A stretch of DNA of 64,000 nt from Cristatella mucedo (taxonomy: Eukaryota > Bryozoa > Phylactolaemata > Cristatellidae), in the NCBI GenBank assembly GCA_009760855.2, contig WPIO01000120.1:930001-994000 (forward strand), in the 5' to 3' direction. Numbering within the stretch: the first letter of the stretch is position 1; each line of letters starts with the position of its first letter. The position numbers and the translations under genes were made by a program. The notes under the pieces were generated by a model. That model was given only the letters and a program-made list of their open reading frames with translations. It did no database searches and was not told where the DNA came from. Positions 49,887 to 59,324 of the stretch are shown here, in pieces.

Positions 49887-49919
49887 TTAAACATTCATAT
49901 ATATGTAATAGCTCATGTA

Positions 49920-49995
<76 letters not shown>

Positions 49996-50033
49996 TGAAA
50001 CATTCATATATATGTAATAGCTCATGTACTCTC
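49767..50033. repeat. Complex AT/CT microsatellite cluster with a duplicated flank
   Basis: Several (TA)n blocks, a (CT)n block at about 49919-49957, and a repeated phrase (acattcatatatatgtaat then agctcatgtactctc) at about 49890-49925 and again at 50003-50033. This suggests slippage or local duplication of a 110-base unit. Open minus-strand frame through it is low-complexity. Confidence 0.9.
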
Positions 50034-50035
50034 CT

Positions 50036-50589
50036 TTTTAGAAATCAAGACGACTCGGTCGGACGACCTGGTTTGCAGCAAGTAACTACCACAAACTTGT
50101 TGCGAATTTAAAAGTGGGAAAACTTCTTGTGATGCTGAACTTTATTGACAGAAAATACCATGAAAGACGCTTTCTTTTCGCATAGGGCCTCAGTATGTGC
50201 TTGGTTGAACCGGAAATTATGAGTTAGAAATGTAATCCTCTTTGATTCACGTGTGAAACAGGCATGACAAATCAGCAAAGTTATTGCTGATATTAAATCT
50301 GATTTAATATCATTAAATTACAATTTTTAGGAATCAAGTATGCGAGAGTCTATGACCAAAGGCCAAACTAAAGCTGAAGCCGTGGCGTTTTCTGGAGATC
50401 TTGCTCTTGGAGTCCTCCGGTGCATTTGCATGCCTTGTCAATAATTTATGTCAACGAAGCAATCTCCAGAAAACTGAAAGATGGCATGCTGCCGTAGGTT
50501 TAGCAAATGTTTTACTAGACGGTGGGAAGTAATCATAGAGCCACCGACTTTCAAATTTAACAACAGCCACCTCTCGCATGTCAACACTT
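50036..50589. other. Intron sequence, nothing recognised
   Basis: AT-rich with no recognised feature. Confidence 0.6.
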
Positions 50590-50860
50590 GAATCTTTTAA
50601 CAATTCAGTCTACAATGTGTGTCATCCTCGTCGTCAAAAATCACATGTGAATCGTTAAACTTCACTAACCTCGACATAATTGCTGTCCGTGAGAGAATAT
50701 CTGCTTGGCCTCTGAGTCTTAGTCTCCTTTTTGACGCGTCACCTTTATTAGATTGCTGCAGCTCGAGACCAACTGACATACTCGACAAATTTGCACCTCG
50801 GACTAAGAACTCTGTTCTCCTTTGCCAATAGTTTACCACAGACATGAAAATAGCTTCTAC
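50590..50860 (+). pseudogene. LINE linker fragment (between endonuclease and RT)
   Basis: Contains ILDKFAPRTKNSV, a degenerate partner of LDEFAPLTKRTV in the L2-like LINE at 19880, followed by a stop and FTTDMKIAS against FTSDIKLAK. Short and decayed; family uncertain. Confidence 0.5.
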
Positions 50861-51727
50861 TGCCCCCTCCGGGGTGCCAGTACCACCATCTACGACTCTG
50901 CAACCCACGTCTTGACCCTTTACGTTTATCAACTGCCTTTACTGTCCTCAGCACTTCTGAAAACAGCAGGTGGTGTCGACTCACCTCACTCGCCGTCATA
51001 ATACCTCACTTCTCATCGCATGCTCACACTGCCCTTTCGTATGGTTGCCCGCTTTAGTCCCGAACTCGCACCTCCAAAACAGGCTCCCCAGCTGGAAGGT
51101 AACAGTAAGCTTACCTCCCCCGACGCCCATCAAGTCGCCAGGCCTGCCTCCCGATCAGTTTCCGTCTCCTTCGACGTCTTTCCCAGCTGCCGTACAGCCT
51201 GCTGGCCCGCCTTTTGCTTCAGCACAGCCGTAATCTGCTCCTTCAGGGCACTCGCATATCGCGGACCCTCAGGTGAAACCTTTAGCCTCCCATCTTTCGC
51301 CGCGTGAATTTTGGACGTCAGGTAGCCTAGTGAATGGGACAGTATTCAGGCACGTCACAGGCCAGCCTTTGGCGCCTCATTCCTCCCCCTCATTGGTGAA
51401 TAGCCGTCGCTCAACCGTGACAGGTGCTGGGACTTTGAACGGGAGTGCAGCAGAGCCCGACAGGAGTATCCTCAAGGAGGCTGAATCACAGGCTCAGCCA
51501 GACGATAACAACCGCCTGGATGCTCTCCTACAAACGACAGTCCCACCGCAACCGGCTCATGCACCAGCCTTATGTCACCAATGTCCAAGGCCGAATTGGC
51601 TCCAAGCAGTCACAGAGACCGTAACACCTCTCCGGGAGCTGGCTGTTAAATATATCGCCACTTGTGCCTCGTTGTCCCTGGATGCAGGCGATAAGCCTGC
51701 TTCCTGAATGGCTGCATTCCCTTTGTC
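50861..51727. other. GC-richer stretch with Pro/Ser-rich open frames, unrecognised
   Basis: Several plus-strand frames are open (50970-51233, 51020-51307, 51273-51707), rich in Pro and Ser. None resembles a known domain. It lies between LINE pieces, so it may be LINE ORF1 or linker sequence. Confidence 0.35.
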
Positions 51728-51951
51728 CTGAGCTGCTACTTCCAAGCTACTCGCCATCTCAAAAGCTCTCCTGACTCTGCCATGCTTTCCACTTTCTATT
51801 TGTTGCCTGAGACGAAGTCTGTTGGCTACCGAATGGGTACCGAAAGCCGCTTAGGCTGTAAGTGTCCTAGGCAAAACTCTTCCGAGTAACTCCGAAATGG
51901 TCTTTATGAATTCGTGGAGTTACAGACGGAGATACATTAAATTACAGTTCC
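51728..51951 (+). mobile_element. LINE family 2, 3' end only
   Basis: agctgctacttccaagctac, gtctgttggctaccgaatgg, gtggagttacagacggagat and a decayed (ATTAC)n end. It abuts the NeSL-like remnant. Confidence 0.75.
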
Positions 51952-51954
51952 ACA

Positions 51955-52981
51955 AGAGTCTTCTTGCTAGGAAGCAGGGCAGCCTTAGTTAGGCACTAGC
52001 TTCTCCTGTCTGAGGTAATCGAGTCGTGGCAGAAGGAAATTCCGCAGGGCATCAAGCTTTGCCATGGGGCGAGAAGGCTTTGCTGCAGTAAGCGACTTTC
52101 CCTATCAAGGGATTAATCTAAATAGAACTAGGTTTTTATCAAGGGATAAACAGGCTATATCAATCTTTTACCCAGCCTACCTGGGTGCCTGCAGGGCTCA
52201 GGGGAAGGCCACGGACTTATTCTCTATAAGCTCGGGGATCTATAGGCGGTGCAACACGGACGACCATGCAGGTTTTTTGGGTAGGAACTGCACACTCTGT
52301 GTCAGGACGGCACGCTCGGCAGCCCAAACCAGGGCCTGCAGGCCGATGGGCATGGCCGAGTATAAAACTAGGCTGTCTGCCAGGGCCCAGACGAACAGAG
52401 CTTTATCACACAGTATGCAGCTGGACTTCACGGTGCTTCCGGAGAGCCTGATGACCGGCTACATTGCCAGGTCAAAGAAGATTGGTGAGAGAGAATCACC
52501 CTGTGGGGACACCAGCCGTCGTCGGAAAGTGGTTAGCAATTTGTTGCTCACCCGATGGTCCAGTAGCAAGCCGGCCTAAAGACAATCCATAAATCCAAAG
52601 ATTCCTCATCTACCCAGGCTTTCTGGAGCTCGCCGAGCACGAAAACGTGAGAAATGCTGCCAAATGTGTTCTGCAGGTCAAGGGAAGCTGAATTGACCAC
52701 TTGGGCTCAATGCCGATCCCTGGCCTCGTCAAAGAAGCTCCCCACTACGAATGACTGCTGGAGGCAGCCCTCCATGCCCGACACGAAGCCCTTCTGTTGA
52801 GTAGACAGCTGCCCACCGCCGCCTGCAAGCTTGCTCACTCTTGCGCCCAGACAGTCCCAGAGCAGCTTATACAGGATAGGTTACAACGTTATCGGTTGAA
52901 AGTAGCCGGGTAAGCTAGGGTTTCCCTTCTTGTGAATCAAAATCGTGTGACCTTTTTTCCACCATGAAGTGCTGCCCCCAA
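51955..52981 (-). pseudogene. NeSL/R2-group LINE reverse transcriptase remnant
   Basis: Minus-strand segments in order: SWWKKGHTILIHKKGNPSLP, GYFQPITL-stop-PILYKLL, STQQKGFVSGMEGCLQQSF, LDLQNTFGSISHVFV, then in other frames VSPQGDSLSPIFFDL, LADSLVLYS (a degraded YADD box) and KLDALRNFLLPRLDYL. This is the RT of the site-specific, restriction-like-endonuclease LINE group (NeSL/R2), by the I-H-K-K-G-N-P, Q-K-G-F-x-x-x-E-G-C and FGSISH motifs. Several frame shifts and stops make it dead. Its upstream part is cut off by the LTR element starting at 52982. Confidence 0.7.
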
Positions 52982-53218
52982 AGTTTATTTCCTCCACACT
53001 CACAGCCGGTGGAAGCACTACTGCCCGCCGCAAACGTCACCCGCTTCTGTCCTCTGAGGTACCGGAACGCTGCGCTCTCATTCGTTGACGTCGTTGCCAA
53101 CGCCTAGCTGTGCTCCGATTGCCTAACCGGTGGCCGGGAGGGCCACCCAACCTAGTACTGGCAGATAACAACATTTAGGCGCTGTCACCGACTGTGGTCT
53201 ACATACACAAAAACCACA
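52982..53218 (-). repeat. 3' LTR of the gypsy-like element
   Basis: 237 bases matching 56883-57119 with about ten mismatches counted by eye. On the minus strand it starts TGTGGTTTTTG and ends ...AATAAACT. Confidence 0.92.
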
Positions 53219-53278
53219 TGCTCGCCTGATCTGGAGGTCAATCTACGGCGCATTCTCCACTTTTTGGCAGCAAGAAGG

Positions 53279-53749
53279 CTAAACAGTAAGCACGTAGTCC
53301 TCATAGTGTGCCGGTGGTCTCAGGCCATATCTTGGCCGTAGCTGTCTGCTGGGCTCGTCGGCTCTGGCCGTATCACCAGGGCCGGCATAGGAGTGTTCGT
53401 CAAGGAGTTCGTTGGCGTTCGGTACTGGTCTAATGTCCGCTAAGTGGCGGCGGATTCCATCAATTTCAATGCCAACTCCTTCCGCCGGGGCAGTAACTGT
53501 CCCCTGAGGCCACTGAGTGGTGCAACGGGCTCCGGGAGGTTTTACGAAAACCCGCTGACCCTGAATCAAATCATTTCCGTCAGAGCTCTCTGTGCGAGGC
53601 TCGAGAGCCATCGGAGGTTTCCATTCCTACGAGAAAAGCTGACGGCAAGGCGATGAACCGGCGTCCAATCCAGTGGTGGCAGAGAGATTTTATCAGTACA
53701 CCATCATCTTTATGTCCCACCCACTCCGGGCTGCCATTCCTTTTATCGT
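53279..53749 (-). pseudogene. gypsy-like element: integrase C-terminal part
   Basis: In the same frame as the rest of pol. After the integrase core a TGA (53750-53752) and several further stops (TGA, TAA, TAG) occur before 53611. A clean frame then encodes a domain with RVFVKPPGARCTTQWPQG and DIRPVPNANEL, which resembles the basic C-terminal domain seen in gypsy integrases. It ends at a TAG (53279-53281), about 60 bases before the 3' LTR. Confidence 0.75.
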
Positions 53750-54358
53750 TCAGTGGTTTCGCTCAACTATACCGTTTCCAGAGGAGCGGTAAGCACAGCG
53801 GTATATTGCGTGTATCCCCCCCCAACGATCGCAAAGCTGGCGAACAGCGTTCGATCGGAAAGTGGCGGAATTGTCCATTAAGAGCTGCCACGGCGGGCCC
53901 CTTTCTCTGAATATTTCATCCAAGTGTCGGACCACCAAGGTCTCGCTCTCGTCGGGTATACACAGCCAGATGGCAAACCTGCTGGGGCCGCTATCGACAA
54001 ATGTCAGATATTTGACCCTGTTGAAGAAAGTAACATCAATAGCCAGGCGGCGCCAGTTGGAATCTACGTCCAAATGTCCATGGCTCCAAGACACTGAGGC
54101 TGGGTCCACAGACCGGCAAAGCATGCACGCTTTAACAAGGCGTTCCGCTATCTTCCGCGTTACGGAAATGCTGGGGAAGCAGAGTCTGGCCAGGTACAAT
54201 GTACGGTCAACCCCTAGGCGATGCAAATCGTGGAACGCTGGCAGGTCTACTTCTTGTGCTGGGGTAGCAGCTGGGAGAATCGAGATTGGCTTAAGCCACG
54301 GCTGCAGTACTCTCGTTAAGTGGTCTGCTTTGTTGTCGGCCGAACGCACCAGCTGTAT
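53750..54358 (-). pseudogene. gypsy-like element: integrase core
   Basis: Starts after an in-frame TGA (54356-54358) at the end of RNase H. It shows SADNKADHLTRV, the zinc-binding H...H...C..C pattern (FHDLHRLG ... ACMLCRS), and the three catalytic positions D (AIDVTFF), D (LLMDNSATF) and E (GNGIVERNH). These bind metal and join element ends to host DNA in active relatives. The frame is closed by TGA at 53750-53752. Confidence 0.85.
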
Positions 54359-56137
54359 TCACACCCGAAGGTCATACTCCTTAATTACGTCGCGTACTAT
54401 TGCTGTCGGCCGTAGAGCCAATGCCTCGCCTAGACCTTGCGTACGGATAGGCTTATCGCCTTCGACAATCGACCAAAGCCACGAGTGCACAGTGGCCGAG
54501 TCAGTAAACAATTCGATCTCTCGCAGGCCCCAGGCCAGGGCTAAATTTAGGCCCTTTATGACAGCCTCTAGTTCGGCTAGATTTATATGCGCCACGTCAT
54601 CTGGCTTTCTAAGCCAAGAGGCATCCTCGACTGTCTGCCCTCCAATTCGCAAGCAGGCGCCTATCGCTAAGCTGCTTGTGTCGCACCATACCTGTCCGCT
54701 AGGTGATGACGGCACACTCCACACTCTGGAGACTGGATCCTCTTTTATCACGCGTCGGCTGATTTCCTGTGCCATCCGAAGGACGTCCTCCGTGACCTCG
54801 GCATCCCAAGACAGGTCTTTTGTGGCTCTCTTTACGTAGCTGCAGGCTGGTCGAAGCCATCCGGCAACGGGAAAATGGCTCTTTAATTGTCCACACCACG
54901 AGAAAAGCTGCCTGCGAGTCGCGAACTGAGGTAGCGGTTCAACATAATTATCTCTGCCCCACTTAAGCTTCCCATCGTGGTCAGTGATGCCAAGCCCTAC
55001 TACGCGACCTCCGACCAACTTTTCCGGGGGCTTAGCTTCGAGCCCAAACTGGTGTAGGTGAGAGATAACCCGCTCATTCGTGACAATGTCATTGTTGGTG
55101 ATTATATCGTCTACGTATGAGTCAGTGCCTTCGCGCACCTGTGGGTCCATAGAAAGCACCTTATTTAACACTGCGGTCATTATTTTAGGCGCTACATTTA
55201 ATCCGAAGCCTAGCCGCGTAAGGCAGTACCGCCTCCCCTGGTAGGCGACAACCGGGTATCTCCACAGGGAAGGGTCGACATGAAGCTGCAAATACGCTTT
55301 GCAAAGGTCGATAATACTGACGTTACTTCCCATGCGGCGCCATGCCCAAAGTTTCTCGCTGCAAACGTCACCGTTGGCAGTGTGGCTGGAAACGTATTGG
55401 TTCAGCTCGCGGTAGTCTAAGATGGGCCGCACTTTGTCCTTATGACTCTGGAACACTGCCATTTGCGGCACGAGGCCTTCACACTCCCCTTCGTAGGGCT
55501 TCAGCCAGCCGAGTTGGATCCACTCTTGAATCTCATTGTCGTAGTCGGTGGGCACGTGGTAAGCCTCGACGCGGTTTAATAAGGTAGGAGAAGTCACGCC
55601 GTCGGCCCAATACCACTTTACGACCCATTTTCCGTCACGGTACACCGCCGAAAAGTCTCTGTCGGAAACACTGACGCCGGTTGACAGTGCCCCGATTGCA
55701 CTGTCCCGCCCATTGAAGGTTACTACACCATCTTCAGGGCCTATCACCACGCCTCCCAGCTGTCGCACAGCATCCATGCCAAGTAGCATATCATATCCCG
55801 GTACGATCTCGGATACGAGGCAGTCAAGCTCTATTGCTATGCCCTGCACAGAGCATGTCATGCGGCATGCCGAACGGCAACGAGCGACTGCTCCGTTGAA
55901 AGTAATTACTGGCTCGTTAACGGAATAAGATTGCGCCGAGGTGGCAGGCAGTACCGAAGATTCAGTCACAATCGACCGAGAGCAGCCAGTATCAAGGAGC
56001 GCCTTCATAATAAGACCACCGTTAAGAAAATTTATTGTTGGCAGTCGAGTTGACAAGCAGGGGAATGCGCCGGCGCTATAAAATGCGCTTCCCCTTACTC
56101 GTTTTTTGGCTGTGCATCGGTGCGACGCTCCGGACAT
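54359..56137 (-). pseudogene. gypsy-like element: protease, reverse transcriptase, RNase H
   Basis: A 592-codon open frame, -1 relative to gag. The aspartic protease has LLDTGCSRS (catalytic Asp near residue 49). The RT contains RPILDYRELN (about 237-246), SIIDLCKAYLQL (first catalytic Asp about 277), RLGFGLNVAPKIM and YVDD (341-344). The RNase H has catalytic-type acidic residues in WCDTSS (about 486), NLAELEA (about 522) and LFTDSA (about 546). All key residues are intact; the only block is the TGA at 54356-54358. Translation probably starts by frameshifting from gag rather than at the first Met. A 325-codon open frame on the opposite strand here is a shadow. Confidence 0.93.
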
Positions 56138-56808
56138 ATTGCTGCTAGGTGCGAGTCATCGCTGCATACAAAACACAGCCTTCGCTGCCTTTGCGACGAA
56201 CGGCAGTCGCGACTTATGTGCCCTTCCTTTTTGCAGAAGAAACAAAAACGCTTCTGTGGAGTCGGGCGAGAGCCTCTAGCTCCTAGTGCCTCAGCAGCGG
56301 CCGCGTAGCTCGGCTCCTGGCAACTCATAAGCCCTCGAGCCTTCTCAACGACCTCAGACATCGCCATCTTGTCGAACGCACACGCCGCACGTAGCTGCTT
56401 TCGGATGTCCTCCGGAAGCCCGGTGACGAAAGCTCATCTTACCAAGTCATCCTTCGCAGCCGCACTCACCAATCCGGCCAGCCGGGCCAAAATCGATGCG
56501 TATACGTCCACTGGTTCCCCAGCTTGGAGCCGCCGTGTCGTGAGCTCCTCATAAGCTTTAAATTTATCCGCCGAAAATGCAGCCAATAGAGCCTCTTTTA
56601 CGATGGCATAGTCTTTCTTCGCCTGTCCATTGATGCTTTGGTACACGGCGAACGCTCCACCGGTTAGAAAAAGGGGCAGGAATTTGTGGCGGTTGGCAGC
56701 GACAATACCTTGAATCTCTGCCACCAGATCAAACTTTTCAACCCAGCCCGCAAAGTCTCCCCTGCCGTCGAATTGAGTGACGATGTGGCTGGACTTTACG
56801 TTCTCCAT
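56095..56808 (-). pseudogene. gypsy-like element: gag
   Basis: From ATG at 56808 (MENVKSSHIVTQFDGRGDF) it encodes a capsid-like region (WVEKFDLVAEIQG, LPLFLTGGAF, LLAAFSADKFKAYEEL) and, near the end, two zinc knuckles: CFFCKKEGHISRDC and CFVCSDDSHLAAIC. Both have C-x2-C-x4-H-x4-C spacing, as in RNA-binding nucleocapsids. One in-frame TGA at 56434-56436 splits it; the frame is the same on both sides, so this is a point change and not a frameshift. It ends with TAA at 56095-56097, two codons after the slippery site. The frame is also open upstream of the ATG but runs through the LTR. Confidence 0.88.
56101..56107 (-). promoter_or_regulatory. Putative -1 ribosomal frameshift heptamer at the gag/pol overlap
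   Basis: A AAA AAC on the minus strand, in exactly the phase needed: gag codons are CCA AAA AAC GAG TAA, and a one-base backward slip continues in the long pol frame as CGA GTA AGG. It is a canonical X-XXY-YYZ site. I did not identify the downstream pseudoknot or stem-loop. Confidence 0.75.
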
Positions 56809-56868
56809 TACCGCCGAAGTAGCTTGTAGTCTAAATTGTCGTTGCAAGCGGCACAGCACGCTAGCCAA

Positions 56869-56882
56869 CGAGGAACACCACC
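56869..56882 (-). promoter_or_regulatory. Candidate primer-binding site
   Basis: Directly inside the 5' LTR the minus strand reads (T)GGTGGTGTTCCTCG. With the last LTR base it begins TGG, as a site complementary to a tRNA 3' CCA would. Which tRNA it would pair with is not determined. Confidence 0.45.
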
Positions 56883-57119
56883 AGTTTATTTCTTCCACAC
56901 TCACAGCCGGTGGAAGCACTACTGCCCGCTGCAAACGTCACCCGCTTCTGTCCTCTGCGGTACCGGAACGCTGCGCTCTTATTCGTTGGCGCCGTTGCCA
57001 ACGCCTAGCTGTGCTCCGATTGCCTAACCGGTGGCCGGGAGGGGCACCCAGCCTAGTACTGGCAGATAACAAAATTTAGGCGCTGTCACCGACTGTGGTC
57101 TACATAAACAAAAACCACA
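56883..57119 (-). repeat. 5' LTR of the gypsy-like element
   Basis: 237 bases, partner of 52982-53218. Same start and end; no promoter motif identified with confidence. Confidence 0.92.
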
Positions 57120-58934
57120 GCAGTTTCAGCCGTTGCCTGGCCATGGATAGATTGGCGACCCATAGCAACATTTAGAGCACTAGACTTTGCCTGCCGTTCC
57201 GGGTCTGGCGGTTCGTTTACCAAGCTCGCCTGGGTGTTCTTTCGGCTGGCTCAGCTAACAGCCGGCCATACCCTGGAACGTTCACCAGCTTCCACTTTTG
57301 CCGAACTGAGACTGAGACCAACTGACACGTCTTCAGTCACTGCTCTCCGATGCTGCAAGCGATAATGTCTAGCCACAACCTGGTACTGGGTCACCTAATT
57401 TGAGCTCGTCCAGCCACTGGCCTCTACTGGCTCTTGGCAGGTCACCCTCCTGCTCGCCAGGGGTCCGGCTTGAGAGTTGGACCTGGTAGTTGACAACTGC
57501 ACCGACGCGATCACAGTCAAAATAATGGTGCCACTTGAATGGTGGTCTGGTGGTGGTGGCAATGTAAAAGGTTGATAAGTACTCTGCATAGCCCAGTCTT
57601 TCCTCACCACTGCCGACTGGATACCAGTCGGCAGTGGTGAGGCTCTTTGTTGCTGGTGCTCTGGGTGGCTGGTGGCACGATAATGAGGCCTGTCCGGTGG
57701 TACTCGGCATTTTGCACAAGAAACAGGTGGCATAGGGGAGGCTGTGGGTCTGGGATGCCATTTTTGGCTTGGAAGCCGTGTGGTCTCTGTTTTCTTGAAC
57801 CGGGAGGAGCAGGTAGCCCCTGCAGTACCATCAGGGCAGGGCTCATCCGGCTGAGGTACTTTGGTTTGGTTAAATATTTACCATATAAATGAATTCTAGT
57901 TATACTAACCTCATGCCAGAAGAAGCATACGTAATATCGCAACCAATTTTCCATCTATAGCCATACGAGGACTCCTGTAGATCGTACCATTCGTTGTTAG
58001 CCGAAATTAAAACACTCTGTTGAACCACAATGGACTTTTTTTAACCACAAGGACTTTCTAAAATTCTAACGTGTACAATCAACCATCTCCTTAACTGCTC
58101 GAAGTCAAGCTAATTACATAGTGATCCTGTTGATGACCTAGCTCGGGCCTCGGCCAACCTTTTGACTGCTAGGCCATTTCAGGAGGTTAAGGATGCACAC
58201 TAAGCCAGAATAAACCACGCTATACCTGGCCGGGGAAGTGAGTGTGATTAGACGAACGCACGAACACTCGTAAAAGACACACAGAGATGCACGGAAATTA
58301 TAGAGGTAGACATAAAGCATCGTTACCTGGTCATGCACTTCTGTTTCAGGTACTAAAAATAAAAGCGGGCCTCTGACGAAAGGCGATTCTCATTAGTATT
58401 CTTCCGATTAAGGGGTATTTTATGCTAAAGCTGGAGGTAGCTCCTCGTAGACCGCTGGACATACAGCTACTGGACCTTGTGGCACTTGTCAGGAAGATTC
58501 TTCAAACATCCTCTGCCTCTGTGCCTGACACTTGCTACATGTGCGGTGGAGATACCTGCTCAGGCCGCATCTGTTCTAGCTTTGATACCAATTCGATTAA
58601 TGAGACACATTTGTTGGCGTCTAAGATTTCTGGGCCACAACCACCAGCGACAACGATTTCAGAGCTGTAGCAGGTGGCAGCGACTGTGGAGGAGCAGCTT
58701 GCAGTAGCCTCTAAGCATCGGCGGCCTCGGAGTCGGCAGCTTTCGAGGAGGCAGAGGATGTTTCCCACGAAAAACGCTTGTGGTTATCGAAACTGCTCGT
58801 TCCCAGACGACAACAGAGATCTAAGACAGGACATGCATGGTAAAGGTCACCCAGACGGCCCCCGTGACCGGGCTGCGAGACGGCTGAGCCTGAGCTCAGT
58901 GCTTCGACGATGACAAGTCCTGAGTTGCCGTCTG
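57120..58934. other. Intron sequence flanking the LTR element, unrecognised
   Basis: GC-richer to about 57900, with overlapping open frames on the minus strand (57369-57761, 57395-57733, 57604-57954), Pro/His/Ser-rich and unrecognised. It may be the 5' part of the NeSL-like element now split off, but I see no motif to prove that. Contains a perfect hairpin at 57602-57642. 57960-58400 is plain AT-rich. Confidence 0.4.
57602..57642. repeat. Perfect 19-bp inverted repeat with 3-base loop
   Basis: cctcaccactgccgactgg (57602-57620), ata, ccagtcggcagtggtgagg (57624-57642). All 19 bases of the arms pair. No symmetry outside. It lies within an open minus-strand frame. Confidence 0.97.
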
Positions 58935-59220
58935 GTGCTACGATGGTCAATGTGATGACTACGGTCAGGGCTGCAGCATTGGTAGGTGGGGTTGCTCCGT
59001 CTAGCTCTGCTACGAAGGTCAGCACTGCAACACTGACGACGGTCAGTGTTTCTATGCCAGTCAGAGCTGCTAGGCTGGTTAGGACTGCAACCTCAATGCC
59101 GGGATGTGTTGCTACGATAGTAGTCGGCAATACTACGACACCAGTTGGTGCTGCGACTACGATGCCGGTTGGCTCTGCTGTGAAGCCGGTTAGTGCTGCC
59201 AGAGCAGCTATTGTTGCAAG
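58935..59220. repeat. Degenerate 21/24-base tandem repeat
   Basis: Diverged units built around gctacgatg-ccggttggt-gctgc, mostly in multiples of three, so both strands stay open (plus 58910-59263, minus 58711-59244), giving Val/Thr/Ala-rich peptides. More likely an old minisatellite than a gene, although a repetitive protein cannot be excluded. Confidence 0.6.
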
Positions 59221-59324
59221 CAGCATCGACGGTGAAAGAGACATTCGAGACCTGTGCGGCTAATGGAGGAGGCATGCTCCCAATCCCTGGATGTAGGGAA
59301 AGGGCGATGGCTAGGCCCTAGCCA

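Larger units (their letters stand above)
52982..57119 (-). mobile_element. Ty3/gypsy-like LTR retrotransposon, full length but decayed
   Basis: Element of 4138 bases on the minus strand: 5' LTR (56883-57119), likely primer-binding site, gag (56095-56808), pol in the -1 frame (protease, RT, RNase H, integrase) and 3' LTR (52982-53218). LTR ends are TG...CT on the minus strand, not the usual TG...CA, and the bases outside the two ends (gcagt against cccaa on the plus strand) do not form a target duplication. Stops in gag and pol make it inactive. No envelope gene is present, so it is a retrotransposon and not a retrovirus. It is nested beside a NeSL-like remnant inside the gene B intron. Confidence 0.9.

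Noticed and set aside
49540-50025. 161-codon minus-strand frame rich in Ile/Tyr
   Set aside because: Spans AT and CT microsatellites; low complexity.
53862-54839. 325-codon plus-strand frame opposite the gypsy-like pol
   Set aside because: Antisense to protein with intact RT, RNase H and integrase motifs, so a shadow.
58711-59244. 177-codon minus-strand frame rich in Ala/Val/Thr
   Set aside because: Comes from a degenerate repeat phased in threes, open on both strands; no domain, no splice or start support.
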